Below are positions 24,900 to 35,175 of a DNA stretch of 64,000 nt, piece by piece. The stretch covers positions 2,978,001 through 3,042,000 of the forward strand of contig NC_019904.1 in NCBI RefSeq assembly GCF_000325705.1, read 5' to 3'. A program made the position numbers and the translations under genes. How positions within the stretch are numbered: the stretch's first letter is position 1; every line of letters begins with the position of its first letter. The stretch is from Echinicola vietnamensis DSM 17526 (GTDB lineage: Bacteria; Bacteroidota; Bacteroidia; Cytophagales; Cyclobacteriaceae). Under the pieces are notes generated by a model. That model made no database searches and was not told the origin of the DNA. It worked only from the letters and a program-made list of their open reading frames with translations.

Positions 24900-25916
24900 A
24901 TGACACTTCAGGAGAGAATAGCTGCCTTCGTGGGGCTGGGTGAGCGGATAGACCAATTATCGAATGCGGAATTTGAAGCGCTGGTTTTCAGGGTAGAAAA
25001 CAACAACAGTTGGTTTACACCGGATCAGGTGAAGCTGGCCCTACAGGGACTGGTAAACATGCTTGATGAAAAAAAGATGAAGTCATGGATCGGTGCATAT
25101 GACTTGTCGGAAGTAAAAAGCCCTAAAAGTATTGGAGTCCTGATGGCCGGAAATATCCCCGCGGTGGGCTTTCATGACCTGATGATGGTGCTGATAGCCG
25201 GACATATGGCCTGCGTCAAACTTAGTTCTGCCGATCAGGTGCTGATTAAATGGCTGGTGGGTGAACTGGAAAGTATCTCTCCGGCTTTTAAGGGGCGGGT
25301 GGTTTTTGAAGAGATGCTAAAAGCCAAAGACGCCTATATTGCCACCGGTAGTGATAATTCTGCCAGGTATTTTAACTATTATTTCGGGAAATATCCGAGT
25401 GTAATCCGTAAAAACCGCACCTCGGTAGCGGTGTTGGACGGTAAGGAAACACCGGACGATTACCGGGAGTTGGCCAAGGACATTTTTCAATATTATGGCC
25501 TGGGCTGCAGGAACGTTTCCAAGGTTTTTGTAAAGGATGCTTCGCAATTACAGGATTTCTTGACGGCCATTGAAGGATATAATTTTGTCGTCAGCCACCA
25601 TAAGTACCTGAATAATTATGATTACAACAAATCCATTTATTTAGTAAACGGGGACCAACACCTGGACAATGGTTTTTTGCTCTGTAAACAAAGTGATGAA
25701 TTGGTTTCTCCAGTGGCCGTCTTATATTATGAAACCTACGAAGGGGTGGATGCGCTAAAAGATAGGCTTGCGGCACAAGCTGAAAAGATCCAATGTGTGG
25801 TCAGTAAAGGAGCTTGGTATCCCGAGAGTGTCCCTTTTGGCAAGGCGCAGCAGCCTGAGATTTCCGATTATGCTGATCATGTGGATACCATGGCTTTCCT
25901 GCAGGGCTTAGGCTAA
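24900..25916 (+). CDS. acyl-CoA reductase-like protein (LuxC-related)
   Basis: 338 aa, resembling the Bacteroidota 'acyl-CoA reductase' group related to LuxC and aldehyde dehydrogenases. A nucleotide-binding region follows G-V-L-M-A-G-N-I-P-A-V-G-F-H-D, and the presumed catalytic Cys is in Y-Y-G-L-G-C-R-N-V-S-K-V-F-V (near 203). It would reduce an acyl thioester to an aldehyde with NADPH. No luciferase or other fatty acid reductase genes are nearby. The divergent ferredoxin may be an electron partner or an unrelated neighbour. The substrate is unknown. Confidence 0.82.
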   Translation: MTLQERIAAFVGLGERIDQLSNAEFEALVFRVENNNSWFTPDQVKLALQGLVNMLDEKKMKSWIGAYDLSEVKSPKSIGVLMAGNIPAVGFHDLMMVLIAGHMACVKLSSADQVLIKWLVGELESISPAFKGRVVFEEMLKAKDAYIATGSDNSARYFNYYFGKYPSVIRKNRTSVAVLDGKETPDDYRELAKDIFQYYGLGCRNVSKVFVKDASQLQDFLTAIEGYNFVVSHHKYLNNYDYNKSIYLVNGDQHLDNGFLLCKQSDELVSPVAVLYYETYEGVDALKDRLAAQAEKIQCVVSKGAWYPESVPFGKAQQPEISDYADHVDTMAFLQGLG

Positions 25917-26012
25917 AATTTAGGGAGTTTAAATCACTCGGGGAGTTTTTGTATATTGGATGGGGAGTGCCGCTTTGGCAACAGATTAATGTAAACCCTA
26001 ACCCCATTCCAA

Positions 26013-27320
26013 TTGAAAAAGCATCGATTGAAGGTGTCGTTTCCCACTCCATTTGGGTTGGCCTTGCTCTTGTCGGCATGCAGTATCTTCTTGGCGGTCT
26101 TGGAGACAAGGCCGGCAAATGAGGGGGTGGCGGCTTATACTTTTCGAGTGTTGGGGTATTGGAAGGAAGGGTTTTGGGGACTGTTGGCCTTTACCCTCCA
26201 GATGGTGCTCATCTTGGTTTTTGGTCATGTCTTAGCCGTTTCCAGGCCCATTTCCAATGCATTGGACCGGATTACGTCAAAGGTCAAAAGTAACGTTCAA
26301 GCGGTGATGCTTACCGGTGGGGTGACCATGCTTGCGGGATACTTTAATTGGGGCTTTGGCCTGATAATAGGTGCTGTGCTGGCAAGGAAAATGGGAGAGA
26401 TGGCTGCCAAAAGGGGCGTAGGCATTAACTATCCGTTGGTTGCTTCCTCAGGCTATTTGGGGATGATGGTCTGGCATGGAGGTTTTTCAGGCTCCGCGCC
26501 CTTGAAAGTAGCAGAGTCCGGTCATTTTTTGGAAGAAGAGATCGGTGTGATTCCGGTGAATGAGACCATTCTAAGCACCTTCAACCTAACGCTAAATGCG
26601 ATCTTGGTGCTGGCCATACTGGGCCTTTTGTACGGACTTGCGAAGTGGAAGAAGGTTACTCCGGAATATCCAGTGGATCAAAGTGGACAGTTGTTGCCTG
26701 CAGGAAACGATCAGCTGGGATGGTGGGTAGGAGGAGCGATTTGTCTTTTGGCAGCAAGTGATTTGACGACAGTTGCTGTTTCGGGCTGGGGATTTATTAG
26801 TTTGAATTATATTAATTTTTTACTGCTTGGATTGGGGTTGGTTTTTCACAAGAGCTTAAAGCGCTATGTGGCCGCCACAGGTGAAGCCTTGAAGGGTGCT
26901 ACGGGGATTGTGTTACAGTTTCCTTTTTATGCGGGCATTTTAGGGGTGCTTAGTTCATCAGGCTTATTGGTGTGGATTGCAAATTACTTTGTCCAGGTCA
27001 GCTCTCCAGAAACCTTTCCATTGTTGGCCTTTATGAGTTCAGGTTTGATCAATTTATTCGTGCCGTCTGGAGGAGGGCAGTGGGCCGTCCAGGGCCCGGT
27101 CATCGTGGAGGCGGCTAAGGAAATGGGGATTTCTGTGTCTGATATGGTCATGGTCATGGCCTATGGTGATGAGGTGACCAACATGCTTCAGCCTTTTTGG
27201 GCAATGCCTTTACTGGCCATCACCGGCATTTCTCCAAGAGAGATGTTGGGCTATACCGTGTGTTTTTTCTTGGTAGGATCAGGCGTTTTTATCATTGGGA
27301 TTTATTGTTTTTTGGGATAG
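26013..27320 (+). CDS. short-chain fatty acid transporter (AtoE family)
   Basis: 435 aa integral membrane protein with about 10-12 hydrophobic helices. The family blocks F-G-x-A-L-L-L, G-Y-F-N-W-G-F-G-L-I-I-G-A, G-Y-L-G-M-M-V-W-H-G-G-F-S-G-S-A-P and F-V-P-S-G-G-G-Q-W-A-V-Q-G-P are those of AtoE-like permeases for butyrate-type acids. I take the TTG at 26013 because the first helix starts just after it and no ATG or GTG in frame precedes it. It follows the acyl-CoA reductase gene by 96 bp; a shared role in fatty acid handling is possible but not shown. Confidence 0.87.
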   Translation: MKKHRLKVSFPTPFGLALLLSACSIFLAVLETRPANEGVAAYTFRVLGYWKEGFWGLLAFTLQMVLILVFGHVLAVSRPISNALDRITSKVKSNVQAVMLTGGVTMLAGYFNWGFGLIIGAVLARKMGEMAAKRGVGINYPLVASSGYLGMMVWHGGFSGSAPLKVAESGHFLEEEIGVIPVNETILSTFNLTLNAILVLAILGLLYGLAKWKKVTPEYPVDQSGQLLPAGNDQLGWWVGGAICLLAASDLTTVAVSGWGFISLNYINFLLLGLGLVFHKSLKRYVAATGEALKGATGIVLQFPFYAGILGVLSSSGLLVWIANYFVQVSSPETFPLLAFMSSGLINLFVPSGGGQWAVQGPVIVEAAKEMGISVSDMVMVMAYGDEVTNMLQPFWAMPLLAITGISPREMLGYTVCFFLVGSGVFIIGIYCFLG

Positions 27321-27560
27321 TGTAGAGGATTAGACTTGCTAATGTGGTGGCCTGTAAGAGGGACAACGCGTTTGAAATGGAGCGGTTTGATACAGCGGGT
27401 GTGGTCGGTTTCCGGTCATATTGAGGGTAATTAAATCAAGGATCGCTTTTTGCGAGGTGATCGTGGGCTGGTGTTTTTGATTGTTAAAGCGGTAAATTAT
27501 ACCTGTAAGACCCTTTAGGGGTTATTTTAAACCCTTATAAATAAGTAACATTACTTAGGT

Positions 27561-27595
27561 TTTGCTTCTATTTTTCGGCTAAAAATGTATCTTTG
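27561..27595 (+). promoter_or_regulatory. promoter of aconitase
   Basis: TTTG at 27561-27564, 23-bp spacer, TATCTTTG at 27588-27595, about 50 bp ahead of the start codon. The 324-bp gap 27321-27644 holds nothing else I can name. Confidence 0.75.
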
Positions 27596-27644
27596 CCAAC
27601 GATTTAAATGAAATCAAGTTATCACTAAAAATAATTCATTTCAA

Positions 27645-29918
27645 ATGGCATTTGATATAGAAATGATCAAGGCAGTATATGCGAAGTACCCTGAGCGTAT
27701 CGCAGCTGCCAGAAAGACAGTGGGCAAACCGCTGACTTTAGCAGAAAAAATACTTTACGCTCACTTGTGGGGTGGAGATGCTACGCAGGCCTTTGAAAGA
27801 GGGAAGTCTTATGTAGATTTTGCTCCGGATAGAGTAGCGATGCAGGATGCAACTGCACAGATGGCACTTTTGCAATTTATGCAGGCAGGAAAAGAAAAGG
27901 TAGCAGTGCCTTCTACGGCGCACTGTGACCACCTTATCTTGGCACAAAAAGGTGCTGAAGAAGACTTGAGAAGCTCCCTTACCGCCAGTGGGGAAGTGTT
28001 TAACTTTTTGGAATCAGTTTCTAACAAATACGGCATTGGCTTCTGGAAGCCTGGTGCGGGTATTATTCACCAAGTGGTATTGGAAAACTATGCATTCCCA
28101 GGTGGGATGATGATCGGTACCGATTCGCATACAGTAAATGCTGGTGGTCTTGGTATGGTCGCTATTGGTGTAGGTGGTGCAGATGCTGTTGATGTGATGG
28201 CCGGAATGCCTTGGGAACTTAAATTCCCAAAATTGATCGGTGTGAAACTGACTGGAAAAATGAACGGTTGGACATCGGCAAAAGATGTGATTTTGAAAGT
28301 AGCGGGGATCTTGACCGTAAAAGGTGGTACGGGCTGTATTGTGGAATATTTTGGTGAAGGTGCCAAGTCACTTTCTGCTACAGGTAAAGGAACGATCTGT
28401 AACATGGGGGCTGAGATTGGAGCGACCACGTCTACTTTCGGCTATGATGAATCCATGGAGCGGTACCTGAGGTCTACAGACCGTGCTGATGTGGCTGACC
28501 TTGCCAACGAAGTTAAGGAGCACTTGACCGGTGATGATGAAGTATATGCCAATCCTGAGCAATACTTTGACCAAGTGATTGAAATTGACCTTTCTACCTT
28601 GGAGCCTCATATCAATGGACCATTTACGCCAGATAGAGCTACTCCCGTTTCCCAAATCAGGGCTGAAGCGGAGAAAAACGGCTGGCCTACAAAAGTAGAG
28701 TGGGGCTTGATCGGTTCATGTACCAACTCTTCTTATGAGGATTTGTCGAGAGCATCTTCCATCGCCCAACAAGCCGTGGACAAGCAGCTGAAAACCAAAG
28801 CGGATTTTGGAATCAACCCTGGTTCTGAGCAAGTAAGGTTTACGGCTGAAAGAGATGGTATGTTGAAGATTTTTGAAGATCTTGACGCCACCATATTTAC
28901 AAATGCATGTGGGCCTTGTATCGGTCAGTGGGCGCGGACAGGTGCTGATAAGCAAGAGAAGAACACGATCGTTCATTCGTTTAACAGGAACTTCTCCAAA
29001 CGTGCCGATGGTAACCCTAACACGCACGCATTTGTAACGTCTCCAGAAATGGTGGCCGCGATCGCAATCTCTGGTGATCTAGGCTTTAACCCCCTTACGG
29101 ATACCTTGACCAATGCAAACGGTGAGGAAGTGAAATTGGATCCTCCGAAAGGAGAGGAACTTCCTGCCAAAGGTTTTGCGGTAGAGGACAATGGATATCA
29201 AGCTCCAGCGGAAGATGGAAGCGGAATTGAAGTAAAGGTAAATCCAGATTCCAAACGTCTTCAGCTGTTGACGCCATTTGAGCCTTGGGATGGTAAGAAC
29301 ATCACGGGTGCCAAGCTTTTGATCAAGGCGTTTGGTAAATGTACCACTGATCACATCTCCATGGCAGGTCCGTGGTTGAGATTTAGAGGTCATTTGGATA
29401 ATATTTCCGATAATTGCCTGATCGGTGCGGTCAATGCGTTTAATGAAGAAACAAATGCGGTGAAGAGTCAATTGACAGGTGAATATGGTCCTGTTCCAGC
29501 CACCCAACGCGCCTATAAGGCCGCTGGAATTCCTACTATTGTGGTAGGTGACCATAACTATGGCGAAGGTTCTTCCAGAGAGCATGCAGCGATGGAGCCG
29601 AGACATTTGGGCGTGAAAGCGGTGTTGGTGAAATCCTTTGCCCGTATTCACGAGACCAATTTGAAGAAACAAGGTATGCTAGCCTTAACGTTCGATAATG
29701 AGGCTGACTATGATAAGGTACAGGAAGATGATACCATCAACTTCTTGGATTTGGACCAGTTTGCGCCAGATAAGCCGTTGACATTGGAGTTTGTTCATGC
29801 TGATGGATCCAAAGACGTGATTGTGGCTAACCATAGCTATAATGACGCGCAAATTAAGTGGTTCAAGGCAGGTTCTGCCCTTAATTTGATTAAAGAAGAA
29901 CAAAAGAAGAATGCCTAA
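27645..29918 (+). CDS. acn: aconitate hydratase
   Basis: TCA-cycle [4Fe-4S] enzyme interconverting citrate and isocitrate. At 757 aa it is of the mitochondrial-like bacterial type rather than the longer AcnA/IRP1 type. Visible are [12 protein letters not shown] near 152-163, the cluster ligands in S-C-T-N-S-S-Y-E and A-C-G-P-C-I-G-Q, and the swivelling domain with [11 protein letters not shown] near 643-653. It is monocistronic, with a good promoter and a strong terminator. Confidence 0.97.
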   Translation: MAFDIEMIKAVYAKYPERIAAARKTVGKPLTLAEKILYAHLWGGDATQAFERGKSYVDFAPDRVAMQDATAQMALLQFMQAGKEKVAVPSTAHCDHLILAQKGAEEDLRSSLTASGEVFNFLESVSNKYGIGFWKPGAGIIHQVVLENYAFPGGMMIGTDSHTVNAGGLGMVAIGVGGADAVDVMAGMPWELKFPKLIGVKLTGKMNGWTSAKDVILKVAGILTVKGGTGCIVEYFGEGAKSLSATGKGTICNMGAEIGATTSTFGYDESMERYLRSTDRADVADLANEVKEHLTGDDEVYANPEQYFDQVIEIDLSTLEPHINGPFTPDRATPVSQIRAEAEKNGWPTKVEWGLIGSCTNSSYEDLSRASSIAQQAVDKQLKTKADFGINPGSEQVRFTAERDGMLKIFEDLDATIFTNACGPCIGQWARTGADKQEKNTIVHSFNRNFSKRADGNPNTHAFVTSPEMVAAIAISGDLGFNPLTDTLTNANGEEVKLDPPKGEELPAKGFAVEDNGYQAPAEDGSGIEVKVNPDSKRLQLLTPFEPWDGKNITGAKLLIKAFGKCTTDHISMAGPWLRFRGHLDNISDNCLIGAVNAFNEETNAVKSQLTGEYGPVPATQRAYKAAGIPTIVVGDHNYGEGSSREHAAMEPRHLGVKAVLVKSFARIHETNLKKQGMLALTFDNEADYDKVQEDDTINFLDLDQFAPDKPLTLEFVHADGSKDVIVANHSYNDAQIKWFKAGSALNLIKEEQKKNA

Positions 29919-29947
29919 TTGTTAATATTTAACAGTTTTTGGTAATA

Positions 29948-29987
29948 AAGAGGCTTAATGATGGATTCATTAAGCCTCTTTTTTTTT
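29948..29987 (+). terminator. terminator of aconitase
   Basis: AAAGAGGCTTAATGA pairs with TCATTAAGCCTCTTT around a 5-nt loop, followed by a long T run. Confidence 0.93.
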
Positions 29988-30015
29988 ATATTTAAGCTGT
30001 ATAAAATAACTTTTT

Positions 30016-30630
30016 ATGAATACTAAATGCTTGTTGTTAATGTTTTTGGTCGCTTTGTCTATTTCTTCACATGCGCAAGAAGCGGATTCCATTCCAGAAA
30101 AGGACGAGACGGAGATCGGTGTTTCTGAGGGTGATTTCCCCAAAAATGCCTTAAGGTTGTTGGAGGATGTTTCCAGAGTGGACAAGTTTAAGTATTACAA
30201 AAAGGACAGCCTGGGAGCCGAGGTGTATGTGGCTAAGTTTAAGGTTAAAGGAGAACAATATACTGTTTTGTTTGATGTAAAAGGAGTACTCAACTGGGTG
30301 GAGGTAAATATTGGCCAAAAGGAAATAGAACCTTCGGATAGCCGACAGGCGATTATGGGGTATTTTGATCAGCGCTTTAAACGGACAAAAGTGATGGAAA
30401 TTAAAAAACTGTTTTTGCCCAAAGGAAGTGGTCTTGAAATTGATACTGTTATTGAGGCTTTTAGTGATGGAAAAGATATGTCATTCTGTACGATCAAGTA
30501 TATGGTGGAAGTGTCTGGCGATATTGGAGATGGAGCAGCCAAGCTTTATGAAGTGACTTTTAATGAAGCGGGAGAATATGAAAAAATAGAAAGTGTAGAG
30601 ATGCACAATATGGATAACATCATTTTTTGA
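30016..30630 (+). CDS. secreted protein of unknown function
   Basis: 204 aa with a signal peptide (hydrophobic residues 5-18, likely cut after S-H-A-Q). I do not recognise a family with certainty. The middle (V-Y-V-A-K-F-K-V-K-G-E-Q-Y-T-V-L-F-D-V-K-G-V-L) has the feel of a small beta-rich PepSY-like domain. The last bases overlap the start of the next gene's region: the stop codon lies 8 bp before the DUF2490 start, so both are probably translated from one message. A TATATTTA box at 29988-29995, directly after the aconitase terminator, may be their promoter. Confidence 0.7.
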   Translation: MNTKCLLLMFLVALSISSHAQEADSIPEKDETEIGVSEGDFPKNALRLLEDVSRVDKFKYYKKDSLGAEVYVAKFKVKGEQYTVLFDVKGVLNWVEVNIGQKEIEPSDSRQAIMGYFDQRFKRTKVMEIKKLFLPKGSGLEIDTVIEAFSDGKDMSFCTIKYMVEVSGDIGDGAAKLYEVTFNEAGEYEKIESVEMHNMDNIIF

Positions 30631-30638
30631 CCATTGAT

Positions 30639-31358
30639 ATGAGGTTTTTCTTAGCCATCGGTATATTTTTTTTGTTAGCGAGTAGTACTTTTGGACAGGA
30701 TGGGAGTAATACTTATTGGGGGACACAACTCGAGACATCATATACCTATCGGCTCCCAAAAGGATGGAAAGCAAACGGTAAGCTGTATACTCGGATTTTC
30801 TGGGCCAAGGATGCCCAAGCAAGGGAGGAAAACAGTAAAACAGCCCCAGCCATGGATGTGATTCGTTTTAGTCTGGCTATCGCAAAAAACCATTCTCCTT
30901 TTTTTTCCTACGGGATGGGGTACCTTATTGGTGGAGAGAGAGAATATGGCGGAGCGTTTATTAGGGAGAATAGGTTGTTCCAGCAGGTGACCTTTTCCCA
31001 ACTACTCAAAGGAAGGTCCCGGTTTGCACAACAAATAAGGTTGGAGGAGCGTTTCTTGGAAAATGGCAATCGATTACGTCTCCGGTTGAAGTTTACCTAC
31101 GAACTACCGCTTCAGGGCAATAACCTGGATCCAAAAGAGTGGTATTTATTGGGCGAATATGAAGCAATGATGAACTTGAGAAGGCAAGATGAGCAAAGTA
31201 CTTTTTTTAGCGACAACCGATTTCAATTGAATTTTGGTAGATATACCCAAAAGCTTAAGAAAATTGAATATGGAGTAGGGTACTATTTGACGGATATTTC
31301 AAAAGTCGCTGATAAAGAGAAATTTTGGTTCATTCGGTTTGCATTGTTTTTAAATTGA
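30639..31358 (+). CDS. DUF2490 outer-membrane-like protein
   Basis: 239 aa with signal peptide (cut near T-F-G-Q). Alternating aromatic/polar strands, the N-terminal W-G-T-Q-L-E-T-S-Y-T-Y and R-L-R-L-R-L-K-F-T-Y-E-L-P-L blocks, and a closing Y-L-T-D-I-S-K with R-F-A-L-F-L-N fit DUF2490, predicted to form an outer-membrane beta-barrel. The frame is open four codons further upstream, but the ATG at 30639 begins the signal peptide. It is paired with the preceding secreted protein. Function unknown. Confidence 0.78.
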   Translation: MRFFLAIGIFFLLASSTFGQDGSNTYWGTQLETSYTYRLPKGWKANGKLYTRIFWAKDAQAREENSKTAPAMDVIRFSLAIAKNHSPFFSYGMGYLIGGEREYGGAFIRENRLFQQVTFSQLLKGRSRFAQQIRLEERFLENGNRLRLRLKFTYELPLQGNNLDPKEWYLLGEYEAMMNLRRQDEQSTFFSDNRFQLNFGRYTQKLKKIEYGVGYYLTDISKVADKEKFWFIRFALFLN

Positions 31359-31453
31359 TTGTTTAAATAATACAATAAAATAAGTATTTGGTATTTAAAA
31401 TTTTGGTTTTATGCAAAATTTAATCAATTTTAAACTTAAACTACCATAAGCTG

Positions 31454-33346
31454 ATGAGGCTACCATCGATGAATACTTTTAAGGCAGTCGTTGAACAATC
31501 CACGGACATCGTTTTTATTGTGGATAACAAAGCACCGTATAAGGTTGTTTACGGGAATAAGATCTTTTATGAGCAGATAGGAGATAAGTTAGCAGACAAG
31601 TCACTGGCAGGGATGCAGGTGGATGAGGGAGCTTTTTCTTTTCATGAGGAATTTATAATTAACCTGGATAACGAATACTTTTCCTTTTTTATGGAAGAGC
31701 TAAAGGAGGACCATGTCTTTCTTTTTCACAGGGGCACCAAGGTCAAAATCACTAGTACTGCCCAAGGAGCAGAAACAAGGCAGTTTTCAAACGGGGAAAT
31801 GCAGTTTTTTAAGCTATTGAACGAAAAAGTCCCCAGTGCCAATTTCCAGCTTGTGTTAGATGGTGATGGGAAAATGTGCTTTTCTTATTTGAGTGATAGG
31901 GTAAAAAAGATGTTCAAGCTTGAGGCAGACGGAGAGGAGATCACCAGCTTGGATTATTTGTTGAGTAAAGTCCATCCAATGGACGTCGGGAAGGTGCTGA
32001 AGTCGATTGTCCATAGTGCCCGGGTAAAGGGCCATTGGGAGTGTGTTTTTCGAATTTCAGTAAGGGAAAATGCAGAACCGCTGTGGGTTTTGGGAAGGGC
32101 TATTCCTGAACATGAATCAGATAATCTATATTGGTATGGCTCTATTGTAGATGTATCGGTTTTGAAAAGGCGGGAGATGGAACTGGAAAAAGCCAAGCTG
32201 GATGCAGAGGCTTCCGGTAAGGTCAAGTCAGATTTTATCTCTACGATTATTCATGAGATCCGTACCCCTCTAAATGCCATTTCTGGATCGGTGTTCTCGC
32301 TTTACGAAGAGGGCTATGCTGCTGGGCAAAAGCCATTGCTGAACAACATTAGTTTTGCGACGGACAGTTTAATCATCATGGTCAACGACTTGCTGGATTT
32401 TCAAAAGACCGAAGCAGGTAAAATCCAGCTTGAATATAAACCGTTTAACCTTCGCGAGCTTTTAGAACAAGTGATCGGAGGGCTAAAATACCAGGCTCAT
32501 GAATCCAAGAACTCGTTAAACCTCATTGCTTCCGGTCACTTGGACCTGCGTGTAGTGGGGGATCGGTTGCGATTGGCACAGGTGCTGAACAATTTAATTT
32601 CCAATGGCCTTAAGTTTACCAATCAGGGAAGGGTGGATGTAACGGCGACCATTGCAGCGGAAACAGACATGGACGTCAGGGTGTATTTTGAAGTGAAGGA
32701 TACTGGCATCGGCATTGCCCGTGAAAACCTTCAAAAGGTGTTCAATGAATTTGAGCAGGTTACACAAAGTTTTGATGTCAAATATGGGGGGACAGGATTG
32801 GGGATGCCCATCACCAAAAAGCTCCTCCAGCTGATGGGAAGTGAAATTCAAGTGGAATCTGAGGAGGGAAAGGGAAGTACGTTCTTTTTCGAACTCTCCT
32901 TTATGAAGCCAGTGGCTTCGGAAGTAGGAGCATTGGTATATCCTGAAACCCTAAAGTCGCAAGTTCATAATTTACCTGTTGGGCTGAAAGTGCTGTTGGC
33001 AGAAGATAATGATGTCAATGCTATTGTCGTCTTGAAGATTATTAAGCGCTGGGGAATGGTTTGTGAGCGTGTCTGCGACGGACAAGAGGCCGTGGAATTA
33101 GCAAAGCGGAATGACTACGATCTGGTGTTGATGGATGTACAAATGCCCATTCTGGATGGCTGCCAAGCTGCCAAGCGGATCAAGGAACATTCATCAGTTC
33201 CCATAATTGCCCTTACTGCCGCTTCTAAAAGTGAATGCTGCAGCAAACATGATATGGCCTTTTTGGACGCGTTTGTCTCCAAGCCCATCAATGCCGCTGA
33301 CTTAAAGGACAGGATTTATAACCTGATTGTACCTCACATTTCCTGA
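31454..33346 (+). CDS. hybrid sensor histidine kinase/response regulator with PAS domain
   Basis: 630 aa, no membrane segments, so a cytoplasmic sensor. Two PAS-like regions come first (about 5-100 weak, 130-250 clearer, with the W-Y-G-S-I-V-D-V-S end). The phosphoacceptor His267 lies in H-E-I-R-T-P-L-N-A. The ATPase domain has N-N-L-I-S-N-G-L-K-F-T, D-T-G-I-G-I and G-G-T-G-L-G-M. The receiver domain (about 510-630) has the acceptor Asp561 in L-M-D-V-Q-M-P and the conserved Thr/Lys in A-L-T-A and S-K-P. No partner regulator gene is adjacent. Its 3' end overlaps the convergent TPR gene by 13 bp. Confidence 0.92.
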   Translation: MRLPSMNTFKAVVEQSTDIVFIVDNKAPYKVVYGNKIFYEQIGDKLADKSLAGMQVDEGAFSFHEEFIINLDNEYFSFFMEELKEDHVFLFHRGTKVKITSTAQGAETRQFSNGEMQFFKLLNEKVPSANFQLVLDGDGKMCFSYLSDRVKKMFKLEADGEEITSLDYLLSKVHPMDVGKVLKSIVHSARVKGHWECVFRISVRENAEPLWVLGRAIPEHESDNLYWYGSIVDVSVLKRREMELEKAKLDAEASGKVKSDFISTIIHEIRTPLNAISGSVFSLYEEGYAAGQKPLLNNISFATDSLIIMVNDLLDFQKTEAGKIQLEYKPFNLRELLEQVIGGLKYQAHESKNSLNLIASGHLDLRVVGDRLRLAQVLNNLISNGLKFTNQGRVDVTATIAAETDMDVRVYFEVKDTGIGIARENLQKVFNEFEQVTQSFDVKYGGTGLGMPITKKLLQLMGSEIQVESEEGKGSTFFFELSFMKPVASEVGALVYPETLKSQVHNLPVGLKVLLAEDNDVNAIVVLKIIKRWGMVCERVCDGQEAVELAKRNDYDLVLMDVQMPILDGCQAAKRIKEHSSVPIIALTAASKSECCSKHDMAFLDAFVSKPINAADLKDRIYNLIVPHIS

Positions 33347-34281
33347 GCCAAGTCCAGGTACTTTTTGGTAAGTTTGATGGAAGAGTCTTTCGAATAAACC
33401 TCTTGAAGGTACTTGATGGCTAACGGTTTATTACCTGATAAATAATAATAGATTCCTTTGTTTCTTAATGCGAATAAATTTTTGCTGTTTTGTTTTAAGC
33501 TGAAATTGATGTCTTCAATACCTCGCTCCATTTGGCCGTCAAATAGATAATAAAGTCCTCGATTGTTATAAAAATAAGCCTGGCCAGCATTTAGGTCAAT
33601 GGCTTTATTGACCCATTTGAGGGCAGAATCGATTGCATCTCTTTCAAAGGCGATCAACGACCGCAAGTTGAAAATATTAGGTTCTTCAGGGTTGAGGCTT
33701 TCGGCTTTGTTGAGGTTGGTAGTTGCCGATTTATAATCTTTCCTATAATACTGGATCGTGGCTTTGTTCACGTATAGGTCAGTAATGGTTTGGTCATGTT
33801 CAATCGCTTGGTCAAACGCTTGCAGCGCCGTTTCATAATTGCCCAATGTTTCTTGCACCAGCCCTCGCAGGAAATACCCTCTGTAATCATCTGGAGCCAA
33901 GGCGATCAGCTGATCGGCGTCCGATAAGGCATTATAGTTGGCTCCATTGTCAAAATGGGCAATGCCGCGATGATAATATGCGTCTACATATTGGTGATCG
34001 ATGGAAATGGCTTTGTTGAAATCGCTGATGGCACGTTGAAAGTCAGATGTCTTAGTGTACGCAATTCCCCGATTGTAATAGGCGTCGACAAACTCTTGGT
34101 CCAACGCCAATGCTTCGCTGTAAAAGTCAATGGCTCCATCGAAGTCATTTTCCATCATCTTATTGTTCCCCTTAAGGAGAAATCGTCCCTTTTTATCCTC
34201 ATTCGAATCGCAAGAGCTCAGAAGGATGAACACTGTAAGGGTTGGGAAAAGAAATTTTAGTAGTTTCTTACTGGAAATCAT
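33334..34281 (-). CDS. tetratricopeptide-repeat lipoprotein
   Basis: 315 aa. The lipoprotein signal ends at L-L-S-S-C (Cys24). From about residue 35 to the end there are 7-8 TPR units of 34 residues (repeated A-Y-Y-N-R-G-I-A and A-I-S-D-F-N-K-A-I patterns), a protein-interaction scaffold. It probably sits in the periplasm or at the outer membrane. Its partners are unknown. It converges on the hybrid kinase gene, with a 13-bp overlap of the 3' ends. Confidence 0.88.
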   Translation of the reverse strand: MISSKKLLKFLFPTLTVFILLSSCDSNEDKKGRFLLKGNNKMMENDFDGAIDFYSEALALDQEFVDAYYNRGIAYTKTSDFQRAISDFNKAISIDHQYVDAYYHRGIAHFDNGANYNALSDADQLIALAPDDYRGYFLRGLVQETLGNYETALQAFDQAIEHDQTITDLYVNKATIQYYRKDYKSATTNLNKAESLNPEEPNIFNLRSLIAFERDAIDSALKWVNKAIDLNAGQAYFYNNRGLYYLFDGQMERGIEDINFSLKQNSKNLFALRNKGIYYYLSGNKPLAIKYLQEVYSKDSSIKLTKKYLDLAQEM

Positions 34282-34794
34282 AGCCTTGATTTAGGTTGTA
34301 TATGATTTAGAGAGGGATATCAATTCGCGTTTTTTACCATTATCATCAAATATGAATATCCTTTTACTCGTTGGTTTTGGTGGTTTTTAAACGGTAACTA
34401 CAGCATTAAAGCTTGTATGGCATACTTCGTTGAATGTGAAAGGGCGAAATGAAAGGTTTATGCTCTGTTCAAACTTTAAATTATCCAATAAAGTTAAGCA
34501 TAACTGGGTAAAAAAACGTTAAAAACCATAACCTTTGATTGGGGAAGCATTTGGAAGGCATGATTCGGAGGAGAAACGATCAATCGGTCGTTGTATCTTT
34601 AAACTAACCAAATTTAATTTGGTGCGCTGAGTAATTCCTTTTAGCTGTTTTGAACGGGTGGTTTTATTTTAAGGGCATAATGGCTAATTTTGAATTCTTC
34701 ATTCGTGAAAAGATGAGGTGGATCCATACATGAAATACCAGCGAAAAGGTATCTATAAACATTTTATAACAAAGAACTAAATCCAAGTAATACG
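34282..34794. other. 513-bp intergenic region
   Basis: No convincing ORF. Two weak -7-like boxes face arsC: TATCTTTA at 34594-34601 and TAATTTTG at 34685-34692. Neither has a TTG at the usual spacing. Otherwise I see nothing. Confidence 0.4.
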
Positions 34795-35148
34795 ATGAGT
34801 AAAGTCAAGATTTTTCATAATCCGCGATGTGGAAAAAGTAGGGAAACCCTGAAATTGCTTCAAGAAAAAATGTCAGATGATCAAATTGAAGTGGTCAAAT
34901 ACCTAGAGGAAATCCCTTCCCCAGAGGAGCTGAAGAATGTACTGTCCATGCTTGGTATAAAGGCAGAGGAATTGGTCAGGAAGAATGAAAAACTCTGGAA
35001 GGAGAATTTTAAGGGGCAAAGCTATTCTGAAGATGAGCTTGTCCAGTTGATGGTGGATAATCCAAAGTTGATCGAAAGGCCCATTGTACTCAAAGGAGAC
35101 AAGGCGGTGATTGGCAGGCCTCCTGAGAATGTTTATGACATCATTTAA
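34795..35148 (+). CDS. arsC: arsenate reductase (glutaredoxin-type, ArsC/Spx family)
   Basis: 117 aa thioredoxin-fold protein. The catalytic Cys is in N-P-R-C-G-K-S-R-E (residue 12), and the family end R-P-I-V-L-K-G-D-K-A-V-I-G-R-P is intact, including the Arg residues that bind arsenate. Family members reduce arsenate with glutathione/glutaredoxin or act as Spx/YffB-like proteins; with no arsR, arsB or acr3 next to it, the second possibility remains open. A GTG-started cation transporter gene follows after 27 bp, probably in the same transcript. Confidence 0.82.
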   Translation: MSKVKIFHNPRCGKSRETLKLLQEKMSDDQIEVVKYLEEIPSPEELKNVLSMLGIKAEELVRKNEKLWKENFKGQSYSEDELVQLMVDNPKLIERPIVLKGDKAVIGRPPENVYDII

Positions 35149-35175
35149 TCCATTGAAGACCAAATATCGGATTCC

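Noticed and set aside
30481..30822. 113-codon frame on the - strand opposite the DUF2490 pair
   Set aside because: No family resemblance; it is antisense to two genes with clear signal peptides.
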